In this document: positions 29,636 to 40,011 of the stretch, one piece after another
How positions within the stretch are numbered: position 1 is the stretch's first letter
Layout of the letters: each line of letters opens with the position of its first letter
Source: Sutterella wadsworthensis
GTDB taxonomy: Bacteria > Pseudomonadota > Gammaproteobacteria > Burkholderiales > Burkholderiaceae_F
NCBI RefSeq assembly: GCF_003315195.1
Contig: NZ_QNRV01000013.1
Coordinates: forward strand, 1-64,000
Reading direction: 5' to 3'
Length of the DNA: 64,000 nucleotides
Position numbers and translations under genes: made by a program
The notes under the pieces: model-generated
What the model saw: the letters and a program-made list of their open reading frames with translations, nothing else
Database searches by the model: none
Told to the model about the DNA's origin: nothing

Positions 29636-30424
29636 TCAAGCTGCCAGACTTTCTCGAATCCGAGCAATCACTTCATTCTCGTCTGGGCTCGTGAGTTCGA
29701 TCGACTGAAACCCCGCTTCACGAAGACGCGACTCCACGCGCGGATGAATCGTGAGCGCCTTGCCCCGGGTAATCCACATGCGGGCATTGGGTACGGGTCT
29801 CACTGCATGCATCAGCACATCGACCGCGTCAGTGCTGGTGAGGTAGATCAAGGGCGATGGGCCAAGGATCGCCTTTTCCAGGCGATGGAGCTGCGGCACC
29901 GTCAGTTCGAGCGGCACGCGGATATAAGTAGAGAGCACCACCACATCGCTCCCGATGCGGCGGAACTGTTCGGGGAGCCACTCTCGTCCGGTCTGCCCTC
30001 GCAAAAAGAGCACTCGCGAAGGCGCTCCGTGCGCCTGCACGAGCGGCCACAAAGCCTCACTGCCCGAATGCGACGCGTCGCCCTCGGGATAGATGAGCTT
30101 CACCTTGGGGCCCCAGGCCGCACGGATCACGCGCGCCGTGCCTTCGCCCACCGTTGCGAGCGTGATGTGCTCGGGCCACTCACGCACCCAGTGCGCTGCA
30201 GCCGCAACAGAGGCTGGGCTCGGCAGCACCACCATTTCAACATCATCGAGATTGGAGAGACGTTCAGTGATGTGATCTGTTTCTTCCGGAAGCTCAATGG
30301 AAAATGCCGGCCAGCGCACAGCATGGATCCCTTGGGCTTCAAGCAGTTCAGCGAGACGATTGTTGGCTTCGCCCGGACGCATCAAAATGACCGGGCGGGA
30401 GGTCGTTCGGAGTGGTTCGTTCAT
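29636..30424 (-). CDS. hemD: Uroporphyrinogen-III synthase HemD
   Basis: Closes hydroxymethylbilane to uroporphyrinogen III in haem/sirohaem synthesis. 262 residues in two alternating Rossmann-like lobes. The family is poorly conserved in sequence; support comes from [21 protein letters not shown] at the N-terminus, [39 protein letters not shown], and the overlap (ATGA) with hemC. Confidence 0.9.
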   Translation of the reverse strand: MNEPLRTTSRPVILMRPGEANNRLAELLEAQGIHAVRWPAFSIELPEETDHITERLSNLDDVEMVVLPSPASVAAAAHWVREWPEHITLATVGEGTARVIRAAWGPKVKLIYPEGDASHSGSEALWPLVQAHGAPSRVLFLRGQTGREWLPEQFRRIGSDVVVLSTYIRVPLELTVPQLHRLEKAILGPSPLIYLTSTDAVDVLMHAVRPVPNARMWITRGKALTIHPRVESRLREAGFQSIELTSPDENEVIARIRESLAA

Positions 30425-31350
30425 CCCAAGCAGGCCTTCAGATAATCTTCTGCACCTTGACGGCGCAGGTCTTCAACAACACGAGCGGCGAGCGCTTCGG
30501 GCTCGGCCAAAGGACCGCGGGCTTGAGTGAACGCGGCCTTGCCTTCCTTATGGTTGCCGACGAGCGCGCGCAGCCAGAGCTCGCCCTTTTCCACCACAGC
30601 ATACGCCGCGAGCGGCACCTGACAGGAACCGCCCAATGCGCGCGATACAGCACGTTCAGCCATGCAGCAGGCACGGGTTTCAGGCGAATTGATGAAGCCG
30701 AGCGCGGCTTCCATCTTCTCGTCGCCCTTGCGGATCTCAATGCCGAGCGCACCTTGTCCCGGAGCCGGAAGGCTGACTTCCGCGGGAATGATCTGACGAA
30801 TACGGTCGCCGAGTCCCAGCCGCTTAAGACCAGCAGAAGCCATCACCAAAGCGTCAAACTGACCTTCGTCGAGCTTACGCAGACGCGTGCCGACATTGCC
30901 GCGCACCGGCAGCACTTCCAAATGCGGGTAGCGCATGCGCAGCATCAGCTCACGGCGCAGGCTGGCGGTGCCGACACGCGCGCCGGCAGGCATATCGTCG
31001 AGGGACGCGTACTTCGGCGACACAAACGCGTCGCGCGGATCTTCGCGTTCACTCACTGCAACCAGTTCAAACCCTTCGGGAAGCTCCATCGGAACGTCTT
31101 TGAGGGAATGCACGGCGAGATCAGCTCGCCCTTCGAGCATCGCCGCCTCGAGCTCCTTCACAAAGAGTCCCTTGCCGCCTACCTTGGAAAGGGTGCGGTC
31201 GAGAATCTGGTCGCCGCGCGTCGTCATGCCAAGGAGTTCAACCTCCGCCCCAGGATAACGGTCGCGCAAAAGCGCCTGAACGTGCAGAGCCTGCCACATG
31301 GCAAGCGGGCTTTCGCGGGTGGCGATGACGCATCGATCAAAGTGGGGCAT
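30421..31350 (-). CDS. hemC: Hydroxymethylbilane synthase HemC
   Basis: Polymerises four porphobilinogens. 309 residues: [67 protein letters not shown], and the dipyrromethane-binding Cys in [12 protein letters not shown]. Start 31350. First gene of hemCD. Confidence 0.97.
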   Translation of the reverse strand: MPHFDRCVIATRESPLAMWQALHVQALLRDRYPGAEVELLGMTTRGDQILDRTLSKVGGKGLFVKELEAAMLEGRADLAVHSLKDVPMELPEGFELVAVSEREDPRDAFVSPKYASLDDMPAGARVGTASLRRELMLRMRYPHLEVLPVRGNVGTRLRKLDEGQFDALVMASAGLKRLGLGDRIRQIIPAEVSLPAPGQGALGIEIRKGDEKMEAALGFINSPETRACCMAERAVSRALGGSCQVPLAAYAVVEKGELWLRALVGNHKEGKAAFTQARGPLAEPEALAARVVEDLRRQGAEDYLKACLG

Positions 31351-31646
31351 GGTGAGTATGTCTTCCTTTTATTTTTTGAGGGTTGTTCCAAAAGCCTTCC
31401 TAAGCGAACTGCACCTGCAGATCCGCAAGTGCGCGACGACGCGGGAGGATGACTTCCGGCGGTCTTCTTATTCTAAGGCCTGCTCTTTAGCGCCTCCCTT
31501 AAGTTTCGCATTTGGGCTTGAAGGGCCGCTGATTACATCCATTTCTCGAGCCTCATACCGGCAAAACATGCCGTGAATCGCGCTGCAGTTCATCTGACGG
31601 CCATTGTCTCTGCCTTCTCTGACAGCAGGATTTAAGCTCATCGGAC
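31351..31646. other. Divergent intergenic region hemC/rpmE2
   Basis: About 300 bases holding the hemC promoter on the minus strand. I see no gene and no recognisable riboswitch. Confidence 0.45.
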
Positions 31647-31675
31647 TTGCATGTCGTCCTTCATTTGAGCATAAT
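31647..31675 (+). promoter_or_regulatory. Promoter of rpmE2
   Basis: TTGCAT (31647-31652), 17 bases, CATAAT (31670-31675), about 120 bases before the ATG. The resulting 5' UTR is long for a ribosomal-protein gene and contains an inverted repeat around 31677-31715 (GGCCGG / CCGGC), possibly regulatory. Confidence 0.6.
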
Positions 31676-31796
31676 GGCCGGTCTTCCCAGTTGGCACGTG
31701 GGCCGGCATGCCCGTCGTAAGACCTTCCTCTTTATGAAGGCTGACGCGCAAGGCCGCCAGGGCGACCGACACAAAAAACTAGGAACATCTTTCAAA

Positions 31797-32084
31797 ATGA
31801 AGCCGAATATTCATCCCGAGTACCGTCCCGTTGCCTTCGTTGACCTTTCGATCAACAAGACCTTCATCATCCCGTCCGCCGTTCAGACGCGCGAAACGGT
31901 TGAAATCGACGGCGTGACGTACCCGCTCTTCAAGCTCGATACCTCCTCGGCCAGCCACCCCTTCTACACGGGCGCCCAGACCCGCATCGTTGAAGCCGGC
32001 CGCGTCGAGAAGTTCCGTGCGAAGTTCGCCGCCAAGAAGCAGGCCCTCAACACGGCCGCCGAAGCTGCGAAGACCACGAAGTAA
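31797..32084 (+). CDS. rpmE2: 50S ribosomal protein L31 type B
   Basis: 95 residues: KPNIHPEYRPVAFVDLS, YPLFKLDTSSASHPFYTG, then a basic Ala-rich tail (KKQALNTAAEAAKTTK). The Cys cluster of zinc-binding L31 is absent, which defines the zinc-independent type B. In several bacteria this form is induced by Zur on zinc starvation; no clear Zur box is visible here, so it may be the only or main L31. Confidence 0.94.
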   Translation: MKPNIHPEYRPVAFVDLSINKTFIIPSAVQTRETVEIDGVTYPLFKLDTSSASHPFYTGAQTRIVEAGRVEKFRAKFAAKKQALNTAAEAAKTTK

Positions 32085-32203
32085 TTCGTCAGCTTTCGCC
32101 GCCGGATCCTTTTTTTAGGCGCCGGCGTGCAATCTCTCGCTCGGGTGCTACGAGGCCGCCTCATTACAAAAGAGCCCCGACGCATTCGCCCGAGAGCAAA
32201 AAA

Positions 32204-32237
32204 GGAGAGCCCCTCAAGACTTGAGGACTCTCCTTTT
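32204..32237 (+). terminator. Terminator of rpmE2
   Basis: GGAGAG / CTCTCC outer stem and CCTCAA / TTGAGG inner stem followed by TTTTCTTTG. Confidence 0.75.
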
Positions 32238-32329
32238 CTTTGTTTGAACTTTCCGCAAACACGGTCGCCGCACTCTCCCCCCGAGAGCACCGCCACCTTG
32301 CGCCCAGTTCGTTTTCTGCTGCATTCGTC

Positions 32330-34045
32330 ATGCTCACACAACGCCCTACTCCCGCCTTCATGTCTCAGGAAGCCGCCCGCCGGCTGCCGCGCTTTGCATT
32401 GGCGCTGCTGCTTGCGGTCTTTATTCTGAGCAGCTTTTGGGCTGACGGCCTCTGGACGCTGCGCGATGCTGCGGGATTCGGCGTAGCGCAATCCATGACA
32501 AACGGCGGACTGGAAGCTTGGCTTTTGCCGCAGATTCAGGGGACGCCGGAAGCGGAGATCGGTCCATTGGCAGGATGGGCAGCAGCGCTTTTCATGAAGC
32601 TCTTCTCTGAGCTTTTGGGCGAAATCGGTGCCTATCGATTGACGAGTGTTTTCTGGTTCCTTTTCACATCCGTCGCGGTTTGGTCAACTGCCTGGCGTCT
32701 GGCGCGACGTGCCGAAGCCCAGCCGGTAGCCTTCGCCTTCGGCGGTCAGGCTGCCCCGGTCAGTTTTGCCCGAACTACAGCGAGCTGTGCAGTACTCTTC
32801 TTTGTTGCGTCCTTTGGCATCGCCACCCGCCAATATGAACCCATTGCCGACACAGCGCTGGTTGCCGCTGCGGCCTGGGCGCTCTACGGCGCGGCCTGGG
32901 CGCTTCGCCGCCCCTTTGTCGGCGCATTCGTCTCCGGTCTTGCCGCCGGGGGTGCCGCACTCACCACTTCATTCGCCTGCGGCTTTTGGCTCTTTCTGAG
33001 CGCCCTAGCGGCACAGGCAGTGCTCCGCGCTTTGGGCGGCAGCCGTCTGCTGCGAATTTCGTTTACAGCATTGGGATTTGCTGCACCGCTCATTTTCTGG
33101 ATAGGCACCGCCTGCCTCACAGTACCCGACGCTGCCGAAGTTTGGTTCCCGCTCTGGTTCTCAAACCAAGCTCAGCATCTGGAACCCGCCTCTGCTGCCG
33201 CCATTTTCTGGCTTTCACGTACGGCTGTTTGGTTTCTCCTTCCCATGTGGCCGATTGCGCTCTGGGCGCTCTACAGCTGGCGGCGTCAGCTTGACCGCAC
33301 GCAGATTCTGCTGCCGAGCCTCTTCCTCGCGGCCATCGTCTTTGCCGGATTCTTCATCCGTTACGATGCTGCAGGGAACCTCCTGCTGATCTCGATTGCG
33401 CCCACCTGCGTGCTGGCCGCCTTCGGGCTCGCGAGTCTGCGCCGCTCACGTGAAAATCTTTTGGATTGGTTTGCGCTTTCGGTCTTTACCGTCGCATTGC
33501 TCACGGTCTGGCTTTACTGGCTTGCCGCTCTCACCGGCATGGCTCCCAAGATGGCCAAGTCCGTCTATATGCTCGCACCGGGGCTTGACGTCACACTCGA
33601 CTGGTCTATCCTCGCTCCGCTTACGGTCACTGTCATCTGGTTCGTTTTTGTCATCTGGCGCCTCACGCACCGCCCAATCGTCGTTTGGCGAGGCCCATGG
33701 CTCTCTGCGGCCGGCATGACAGCTGTAGCCGTGACGCTGCTCGGCCTCTGGCACGAAGGCATTGACGTCAACCGCTCTTACCAAGGCGTCGCCCGTGCCA
33801 CGGCCGAAGCCATCGAAAGTCTTGCAGGCACCGGCACCAAAATCGACGGAGCTGATCTGCCGGGCGGCATCCGCGCTGCACTCCACTATTACGGCGGCAT
33901 CGACTTCGCTCGCCCGGGCGAAAAGGCCCCCTTGAAGCTCGTACGCGTACGCAGCGACTACGCGCCGGCGAAGGCTTTGACCGAAGCGATCTCCCGCCCC
34001 CATACCGACGAAACGTTCTACCTTGTTGCGGGCACGATTCGATGA
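32330..34045 (+). CDS. GT39/ArnT-like membrane glycosyltransferase, divergent
   Basis: Integral membrane protein of 571 residues with about 11-13 helices and a periplasmic C-terminal domain. It resembles undecaprenyl-phosphate-sugar transferases of the GT39/PMT/ArnT group (after helix 1: DGLWTLRDAAGFGVAQSM, then WLLPQIQG, then GPLAGWAAALFM). The catalytic Asp-Glu after helix 1 in ArnT reads Asp-Ala here and the downstream Lys-Pro reads Gly-Pro, so activity or donor may differ. Several in-frame starts (32240 TTG, 32330, 32360) have weak ribosome sites. Confidence 0.75.
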   Translation: MLTQRPTPAFMSQEAARRLPRFALALLLAVFILSSFWADGLWTLRDAAGFGVAQSMTNGGLEAWLLPQIQGTPEAEIGPLAGWAAALFMKLFSELLGEIGAYRLTSVFWFLFTSVAVWSTAWRLARRAEAQPVAFAFGGQAAPVSFARTTASCAVLFFVASFGIATRQYEPIADTALVAAAAWALYGAAWALRRPFVGAFVSGLAAGGAALTTSFACGFWLFLSALAAQAVLRALGGSRLLRISFTALGFAAPLIFWIGTACLTVPDAAEVWFPLWFSNQAQHLEPASAAAIFWLSRTAVWFLLPMWPIALWALYSWRRQLDRTQILLPSLFLAAIVFAGFFIRYDAAGNLLLISIAPTCVLAAFGLASLRRSRENLLDWFALSVFTVALLTVWLYWLAALTGMAPKMAKSVYMLAPGLDVTLDWSILAPLTVTVIWFVFVIWRLTHRPIVVWRGPWLSAAGMTAVAVTLLGLWHEGIDVNRSYQGVARATAEAIESLAGTGTKIDGADLPGGIRAALHYYGGIDFARPGEKAPLKLVRVRSDYAPAKALTEAISRPHTDETFYLVAGTIR

Positions 34046-34132
34046 ATCCTGCCGACGCCATCCCGCAGCAGCCAAACACCAAATCCCGTGGTCTTTGAGC
34101 ATACCTAAACACGTTAATTGCGACCCCGCTTT

Positions 34133-35560
34133 ATGACGACGCTTTTACCTCCAGACATCTCCCTCAAGGCGCTCCTCAAGCTCGCCGGCCCAATCTTCGT
34201 CGCCAACGTAGCCATCATCGGCAGCGGCACGATCGACACGATTATGGGCGGGCAGCTGGGTAAGGAGCATCTTGCCGCCATTGCGCTGGGCATATCCGCC
34301 ACGATTTCCGTGCTGATGGGACTCGTTGGCATTCTGCAGGGGCTTTCACCCATCGCCGGCCATCACTTCGGCGCTCGGCGGCCGCGGGAAATCGGCATCG
34401 ATGTGGCCCAAGCCTTCTGGCTCGTCATTTTTCTCTCCATGATTGGCGTACCGCTTCTTGCTGCTACCGATTTTTGGACAGATTTGGGCGGCGTGACGGG
34501 TGAAGTAAAGCGCATGGCGGCTGACTATCTCTTCTGGACCGCCATGGCGCTTCCGGGCTCAATGGCTGCACGCGTCTTCATTGCCGTGAACGCTGCGGTC
34601 TCGCGGCCCAAAATTACGATGTGGGTATCGCTTGGCATGCTCGTCCTCAAGGTGCCGCTCAACGCTATCTTCATGTACGGACTGCTCGGCTTCCCGGCGA
34701 TGGGCGGGGGCGGCGCGGGCGTGTCGTTCTTTGTGCTCACTTATGTTTCGCTTTTTGCTTATTGGATCATCTGGCGAAAAAGCGCTTACTTCCTGCCTAT
34801 GCACTCGAACGGCTTCGTGCGTCCGCAGTATCAGCGTCTGAAGGAACTCCTCAAGGTCGGCGTGCCGATGGGCATCTGTACGTTCTTTGAAGTTTCGAGC
34901 TTCACGCTCATGGCTATTTTTGTTTCGCGTTTGGGGCCCGCTGTGATTTCCGCACACCAGATCGTTGCGAATCTGACGTCACTTTGCTACATGGTGCCGC
35001 TTTCGGCCGGCATTGCCTCGAGCGTGCTGATTGCGCAGAGTTTGGGCGCTGGCTGGCCAGCAGTCGCAGAAATCGCCATGAAGCGTACGCTGCGCCTTAC
35101 CCTTTCTATTGCTGTCCTCGCCTCGCTCGTGCTTTATCTCTTTCGCGGAGCGATTATCTGGCTCTATACCAGCGAGCCGCCTGTTCATGATCTCGCTGCG
35201 TCGCTCCTGCTTTTCGGGTGCTTCTACCACGTCTTTGACGCCATGCAGTCTGTGAGCAGTTTTGCACTGCGAGGCTACCGCGTCACTTTCGCTCCAATGC
35301 TTATTTACGGCGTACTCCTCTGGGGCGTGGGACTTGGTCTCGGGTACTTCTTCGCCTTCGGCGGCGAATGGGCCGGCGGACCTTACGGTGCCTACGGCTT
35401 CTGGGGAGCTACCGCTGCCGGTCTGTTCCTCACCGGCATCGCACTCTTCGTGATGGCCTTCTGGGTAGCCCGCTCCTTCTCCAAAGACGAGAAACACAGC
35501 AGCGCGGAAGTCGCCGCAGCCATCGAAGCCGCTCGCGCCAAACAGGTCATGCCGGCCTAA
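34133..35560 (+). CDS. MATE-family multidrug/metabolite exporter
   Basis: Inner-membrane cation-coupled antiporter, 475 residues, 12 helices in two MatE repeats (first: GPIFVANVAIIGSGTIDTIM; second: KVGVPMGICTFFEVSSFTLM). NorM-type motifs are evident, including ALGISATISVLMGLVGILQG and GLSPIAGHHFGA. Start 34133 is preferred to TTG 34118. A terminator follows. Substrate unknown. Confidence 0.92.
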   Translation: MTTLLPPDISLKALLKLAGPIFVANVAIIGSGTIDTIMGGQLGKEHLAAIALGISATISVLMGLVGILQGLSPIAGHHFGARRPREIGIDVAQAFWLVIFLSMIGVPLLAATDFWTDLGGVTGEVKRMAADYLFWTAMALPGSMAARVFIAVNAAVSRPKITMWVSLGMLVLKVPLNAIFMYGLLGFPAMGGGGAGVSFFVLTYVSLFAYWIIWRKSAYFLPMHSNGFVRPQYQRLKELLKVGVPMGICTFFEVSSFTLMAIFVSRLGPAVISAHQIVANLTSLCYMVPLSAGIASSVLIAQSLGAGWPAVAEIAMKRTLRLTLSIAVLASLVLYLFRGAIIWLYTSEPPVHDLAASLLLFGCFYHVFDAMQSVSSFALRGYRVTFAPMLIYGVLLWGVGLGLGYFFAFGGEWAGGPYGAYGFWGATAAGLFLTGIALFVMAFWVARSFSKDEKHSSAEVAAAIEAARAKQVMPA

Positions 35561-35598
35561 TCGACACTGAGATTGGTCACACACTGCTTTTTTTCAAC

Positions 35599-35634
35599 AG
35601 CGGCTTTTGCTCACTAGCAAAAGCCGCTTTGTTA
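35599..35634 (+). terminator. Terminator of MATE gene
   Basis: AGCGGCTTTTGCT / AGCAAAAGCCGCT stem followed by TTGTTATT. Confidence 0.8.
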
Positions 35635-35821
35635 TTCCGGACCTCCCCGAGAAGCGAGCCATCATGAGGCGCGATGCGCAATCCGCGCCATCGGCAAATT
35701 TAAGGCATATCCCGGAGATCTCGGACGTGCTAGTGTGTTGAAAGCGCTCTTTCAATTCCAAAAAACCTTACCTGTCGCTTCCGGCCGACCCCAACCAAGC
35801 CGCACTACAGGCCGTACGACT

Positions 35822-36598
35822 ATGTCTACCATGCTTTTCCCCAGTCCGATTTTCGGACCCGTACACTCGCGCCGTCTTGGCGTTTCGCTCGGCATCAATC
35901 TGCTTCCCGCCGACGGAAAGATCTGCTCCTTTGACTGCATCTATTGCGAATGCGGACTCAACGGCTCACATCGGCCGCACCTACGCTGCCCAAGCCGTGC
36001 GCTCGTGGTCTCGAGCCTAGAGGAAAAACTCGTTGAAATGGCGGCCGACGGCGTCAAGCCCGACAACCTTACTTTTGCCGGAAACGGCGAACCCACATCG
36101 CATCCGGAATTTCCGGCAATTGTCGACGACGTTATCGCCCTGCGAAACCGTTTTGCGCCATCGGCCAAAATCAGCGTTCTCACGAATGCCAGTCACATTC
36201 TTAAACCCGCCATTTTCGAAGCTCTTCTTAAGGTTGACAATCCGCTGCTGAAGCTCGATACGGTCGACCCCGACTACATTCGCCGGGTAGACCGTCCCAA
36301 CAGCCGCTATGACCTGCCCGCACTCATCAAGCAAATGCAGGCCTTCAACGGCAAATGCATGATCCAGACAATGTTCATGAAGGGAGATTGGCAGGGCGTA
36401 TCCGTCGATAATACGGGGGATGAATACGTATTGCCTTGGCTTGAGGTCGTGAAATCCATTCATCCCGAACTCGTCACGATCTACACCCTTGACCGCGAAA
36501 CGCCCAGCAAATCACTTCTCAAGGCTACGCATGAAGAACTTGACCGCATTGCGGACCTTATTCATGCCGCCGGACTGAAGTGCACGGTGAGTTATTGA
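35822..36598 (+). CDS. Radical SAM protein
   Basis: 258 residues. The [4Fe-4S] motif is CSFDCIYCECG (CX3CX2C) near residue 39, followed by NLTFAGNGEPTSHPEF (GGEP-like SAM site) and VLTNAS. This pattern fits the wyosine-synthesis-like or Elp3-like radical SAM group of unknown substrate common in anaerobes. ATG 35822 gives the compact domain; a TTG 29 codons upstream is less likely. No partner gene is adjacent. Confidence 0.88.
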   Translation: MSTMLFPSPIFGPVHSRRLGVSLGINLLPADGKICSFDCIYCECGLNGSHRPHLRCPSRALVVSSLEEKLVEMAADGVKPDNLTFAGNGEPTSHPEFPAIVDDVIALRNRFAPSAKISVLTNASHILKPAIFEALLKVDNPLLKLDTVDPDYIRRVDRPNSRYDLPALIKQMQAFNGKCMIQTMFMKGDWQGVSVDNTGDEYVLPWLEVVKSIHPELVTIYTLDRETPSKSLLKATHEELDRIADLIHAAGLKCTVSY

Positions 36599-37398
36599 TC
36601 CGAAGAACGATTGCCTTCACCGTCGGCTCGAGCCATTCGCTATCAGTATTGGCTGCAGCAGTCTGAAAAACATTTCACCGGGCTGCAGCCAAACATTCCA
36701 AAAGATCGTCAGCCTCTGCTGTACGTTCTTATAAACCTGCCTCAGAGGGTTCTAAATGACCCTGCCGCAAGCGAACTGTCTTCAAGGCTGAGCCGCTATT
36801 CGAACCGCCCTGCAACAGCAGAAATGCTGCAGATAGGCAACGCGAAATCGGACTGTCTACAAACGATGTGCGTAAAATCGGCATCCTTTGCTGCAGCTCC
36901 TCAGACGCTCTGTATGACTGCCCTGCTCATTCTCTGTCGTTGTTTGGATTGGAACTCTCTTGAGTGTTGGAAATACATTCAACGCTTTGTGAAGTAAATG
37001 CACTTTGAATTAAATTGCGGCATATGAAATCGAGCATTTCTGCCCAAATACTTTATTTTCTCGCGCTATTTCAGTGACATTTTTAGTAGAGCTGGCGCAG
37101 CCTCTCACTAATCCGTATCAATGAGGCTCGCAACTGACCACGATTGCGACCTTCAGCGGCAGGGACACTGTGTCTTGCCGTCCGGATCCTCTATAGGGCA
37201 TCAATCGAGCAGTTCATTTCGAATATTTTTCCAAAGTTTTCTCACCAAGGTATCCGCTGATTGAGACATCGCTCATGCAATTGGAACGACTTTTGCATCA
37301 GCGCTAATGGGATTTTTTCCATCGTCTTCTAAAACTGCTGACCATCATCCGTCGTCCGCAGCCGCAAAGACCTCCCCATTTATTCAGAGGACTCACTG
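36599..37398. other. 800-base region without a supported gene
   Basis: A 128-codon plus-strand frame (36611-36997) has no ribosome site and no recognisable features. A wide inverted repeat TTGGCTGCAG / CTGCAGCCAA lies at about 36649-36690. The right part (37010-37390) is A/T-richer and should contain the asparaginase promoter. Confidence 0.5.
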
Positions 37399-38511
37399 AT
37401 GTTTCGTCTTGGTTTCGCTGCCTTAACTGCTTCTGCTCTTTTCCTCATCTCCGGACCTGCGCTGTCCGCTCCGCCAACAGTAACCACGCCGCCGTCTGCT
37501 GCCGCCATGCAGCAGCTCCCGCGCGTAGCTATTCTCGCAACAGGCGGTACCATTGCTAGCCGTGGAAGCAATGCACTGTCACTCACAGATTATGGCGTCG
37601 GTTCCGGCCACAAACCCGTCGGCATTGAAGTTCTGGTCAATGCAGTCCCTGAAATCAAGCAGTTTGCAGAGATCTCGGGCGAGCAGGTTTTCAATGTCGG
37701 AAGCTCAAAACTCTCTATCGACAATTGGCTTACGCTCGCTCGCCGCGTCAATACTCTCCTTGCAGACGAGCACATGGATGGCATCGTCATCACACATGGT
37801 ACCGATACGCTTGAGGAAACAGCGTACTTTCTTAACCTCGTTGTGAAATCTGAAAAGCCCGTCGTTCTCGTCGGCAGTATGCGGCCAGCGACTGGACTAT
37901 CAGCTGACGGCCCGCTCAACCTCGTCAATGCCGTAGCGCTTGCCGCCAGTAAAGAAGCGTACGGTCAGGGCGTAATGGTCATCATGAATGACCAAATCTC
38001 TTCAGCTTTCGGCGTTACGAAAACCAATTCCACCAATGTCGGAACCTTCAAATGTCCTGATACGGGCTATTTGGGCTTCATGCAGAACAATAAGCCCTAC
38101 TTTTTCAATGCCATTCAAAAACGTCACACTACCCAGAGTGAGTTTTCCATTGACGGTCTAAAAACGCTTCCGCGTGTTGATGTGCACTACACAACACTTG
38201 GGGAAGACGGCCGCATCATTGACGCTATGGTCAAACTTGGTGCCAAAGGCATTGTGAACGCCGGGTTAGGTCACGCCAACGTTCCTAATGAAGTCATGAA
38301 CAGCCTAATTGCCGCTAAGAAAGCTGGGGCCGCCGTTGTTGTGGACTCTCGCGTCGGTTCGGGACTCATCACGCCGATTGGCAAATTCACCCGCGAAGGC
38401 TTTGTCAGTGCAATGCTCCACAATCCGCAGAAAGCCCGCATCCTTCTGATGCTTGCACTCACCAAGACAGGCGATCCCAAAGAGATTCAGCGCATTTTCA
38501 ACGAGTATTAA
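37399..38511 (+). CDS. ansB: Periplasmic type II L-asparaginase
   Basis: Hydrolyses asparagine to aspartate and ammonia in the periplasm. A signal peptide (residues 1-23, cleavage near ALS-AP) precedes the asparaginase fold. Catalytic elements: ATGGTIAS with nucleophile Thr51, GSSKLSIDNW, and ITHGTDTLEETAYFL with the second Thr-Asp pair. The C-terminal PQKARILLMLALTKTGDPKEIQRIFNEY (shown across two motifs) is typical of AnsB. 370 residues. AGAGG precedes the ATG. It can feed aspartate/fumarate respiration in gut anaerobes. Confidence 0.95.
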   Translation: MFRLGFAALTASALFLISGPALSAPPTVTTPPSAAAMQQLPRVAILATGGTIASRGSNALSLTDYGVGSGHKPVGIEVLVNAVPEIKQFAEISGEQVFNVGSSKLSIDNWLTLARRVNTLLADEHMDGIVITHGTDTLEETAYFLNLVVKSEKPVVLVGSMRPATGLSADGPLNLVNAVALAASKEAYGQGVMVIMNDQISSAFGVTKTNSTNVGTFKCPDTGYLGFMQNNKPYFFNAIQKRHTTQSEFSIDGLKTLPRVDVHYTTLGEDGRIIDAMVKLGAKGIVNAGLGHANVPNEVMNSLIAAKKAGAAVVVDSRVGSGLITPIGKFTREGFVSAMLHNPQKARILLMLALTKTGDPKEIQRIFNEY

Positions 38512-38779
38512 TCTTCTTTCCTTCGTTTCAATCCTCCTATTTCTGCGAGTACCCAGCATGAAAAACACCTTTGTGCTGGGCTACGAGAACAAGCGAAGAC
38601 CGCTAATACAGCGCCACCCCACTGGACAAACTCAGAAAAGCCGCCATGCCAAACGCGATATGCCAAAGCTCTCCATAACTCCAATACTTCAAAACACTTT
38701 CTGAGGCGTACGGCCCCTCATGGTAGGAGCGGTAGACCAACAGGGAACTAACCGCTTAACCTGTGTCACCCAATAAAGC
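38512..38779. other. Intergenic region behind ansB
   Basis: No gene seen. A hairpin CCCAGCA / TGCTGGG (38552-38580) lacks a U-tract. The composition does not suggest a tRNA. Confidence 0.4.
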
Positions 38780-38814
38780 AAAACCTCCTGTCGGAAAATC
38801 CTTCAGGAGGTTTT
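38780..38814. terminator. Bidirectional terminator ansB/htpX
   Basis: AAAACCTCCTG / CAGGAGGTTTT stem with T/A runs on both sides. Confidence 0.85.
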
Positions 38815-38865
38815 GTTTATCTACGGCTCTCTGCGCTCCGCCTTGGGGAGCAGAGCGCATAAAGA

Positions 38866-39768
38866 TCAGTTAGCCGTATAGCGGTGGTCGCGGAGCGCCT
38901 GAACACGGTCTTCAATCGAAGGGTGTGAAGCAAAGAGGCTGCCAATACCGCCCGAAATACCGAAGCCCTTTACGGCGCCAGGAAGTTCATTGGGTTCCAT
39001 GCCGCCCAAGCGCTGCAGCGCATTGATCATCGGCGTGGTGTCGTGCATGAGATCTGCTGCGCCAGCGTCAGCATGGTATTCACGCCAGCGGCTGAAGTAA
39101 GCAACGACCATCGAGGCGAGGAAGCCCAGGCAGATATCGAGAACAAGCGACGTCACATAGTAGCCGACGCCCGGACCTTCATCTTCATTACGCAGAATCT
39201 GGCGGTCAACCACCCAACCGATGATGCGGGAGATGAAGAATACAAAAGTGTTCATCACGCCCTGCAGAAGCGTCATCGTCACCATATCGCCATTCTTCAC
39301 ATGGCTCATTTCATGAGCAAGAACGGCTTCAACTTCCTGAGCATTCATCGAGCTCAAGAGTCCCGTCGACACTGCGACGAGAGAATTGGAGCGCGAGGGG
39401 CCCGTAGCGAAAGCGTTGGGTTCGCCTTCATAGATGGCGACTTCCGGCATCGGAAGACCCGCTTCATTGGCAAGCTTGCGCACGGTTTCAACGACGTACT
39501 GCTCCACGCGGTTGCGGGGATTATTCACGTCAATCATCGTGAGGCCCATCGTCATCTTCGCCATCATCTTGGAGGCGAGGAGCGAGATGATCGAACCCGA
39601 GAAGCCCACCACCATCGCGAAGATGAAAAGGGTTCCAAGGTTGAGGTTCGAACCGGCCATGGTGCCGAAATTGATGCCGAACACCATCTGCACCACCGTG
39701 AGGATCACGGAAAGCATGATGAAGATGGCGAGATTGGCCAAAATGAGGAGGCCGATGCGCTTAAACAT
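38866..39768 (-). CDS. htpX: Membrane zinc metalloprotease HtpX
   Basis: Heat-shock membrane protease that cooperates with FtsH in inner-membrane quality control. 300 residues: two N-terminal helices (LLILANLAIFIMLSVIL, GTLFIFAMVVGFSGSIISLL), the HEMSHVKNGD zinc site near residue 146, two further hydrophobic segments, and a downstream Glu ligand in WREYHADAGAA. AGAAGGAAG precedes ATG 39768; the longer in-frame extension is not family-like. Confidence 0.95.
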   Translation of the reverse strand: MFKRIGLLILANLAIFIMLSVILTVVQMVFGINFGTMAGSNLNLGTLFIFAMVVGFSGSIISLLASKMMAKMTMGLTMIDVNNPRNRVEQYVVETVRKLANEAGLPMPEVAIYEGEPNAFATGPSRSNSLVAVSTGLLSSMNAQEVEAVLAHEMSHVKNGDMVTMTLLQGVMNTFVFFISRIIGWVVDRQILRNEDEGPGVGYYVTSLVLDICLGFLASMVVAYFSRWREYHADAGAADLMHDTTPMINALQRLGGMEPNELPGAVKGFGISGGIGSLFASHPSIEDRVQALRDHRYTAN

Positions 39769-40011
39769 GGCTATCTTCTTCCTTCTAGGCGTCCATTCGG
39801 ACGCATTAAAAATTGCAGCTGCCGCTTCGTCTTTATTCTCATGGCCGCAACAGCGCGATGCCCCGCGAATGTCTGAAGTTCTCTGAGAGGGTGGGGTATC
39901 CGCTTCAGACAATCCGCCCAGTCTTAGGGGAATTTGAAGTTTATTTTACGGTTGAGACTCGAGAGGCTGATTGCTTCATCAGCACCTATTTGTAACAAAC
40001 AGGCGGTGATT
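39769..40011 (-). other. htpX upstream region
   Basis: About 240 bases that should contain the htpX promoter. I could not assign a convincing heat-shock promoter by eye. No gene seen. Confidence 0.35.

Noticed and set aside
36611-36997. 128-codon plus-strand frame behind the radical SAM gene
   Set aside because: No ribosome site, mixed composition and no motif; treated as non-coding.
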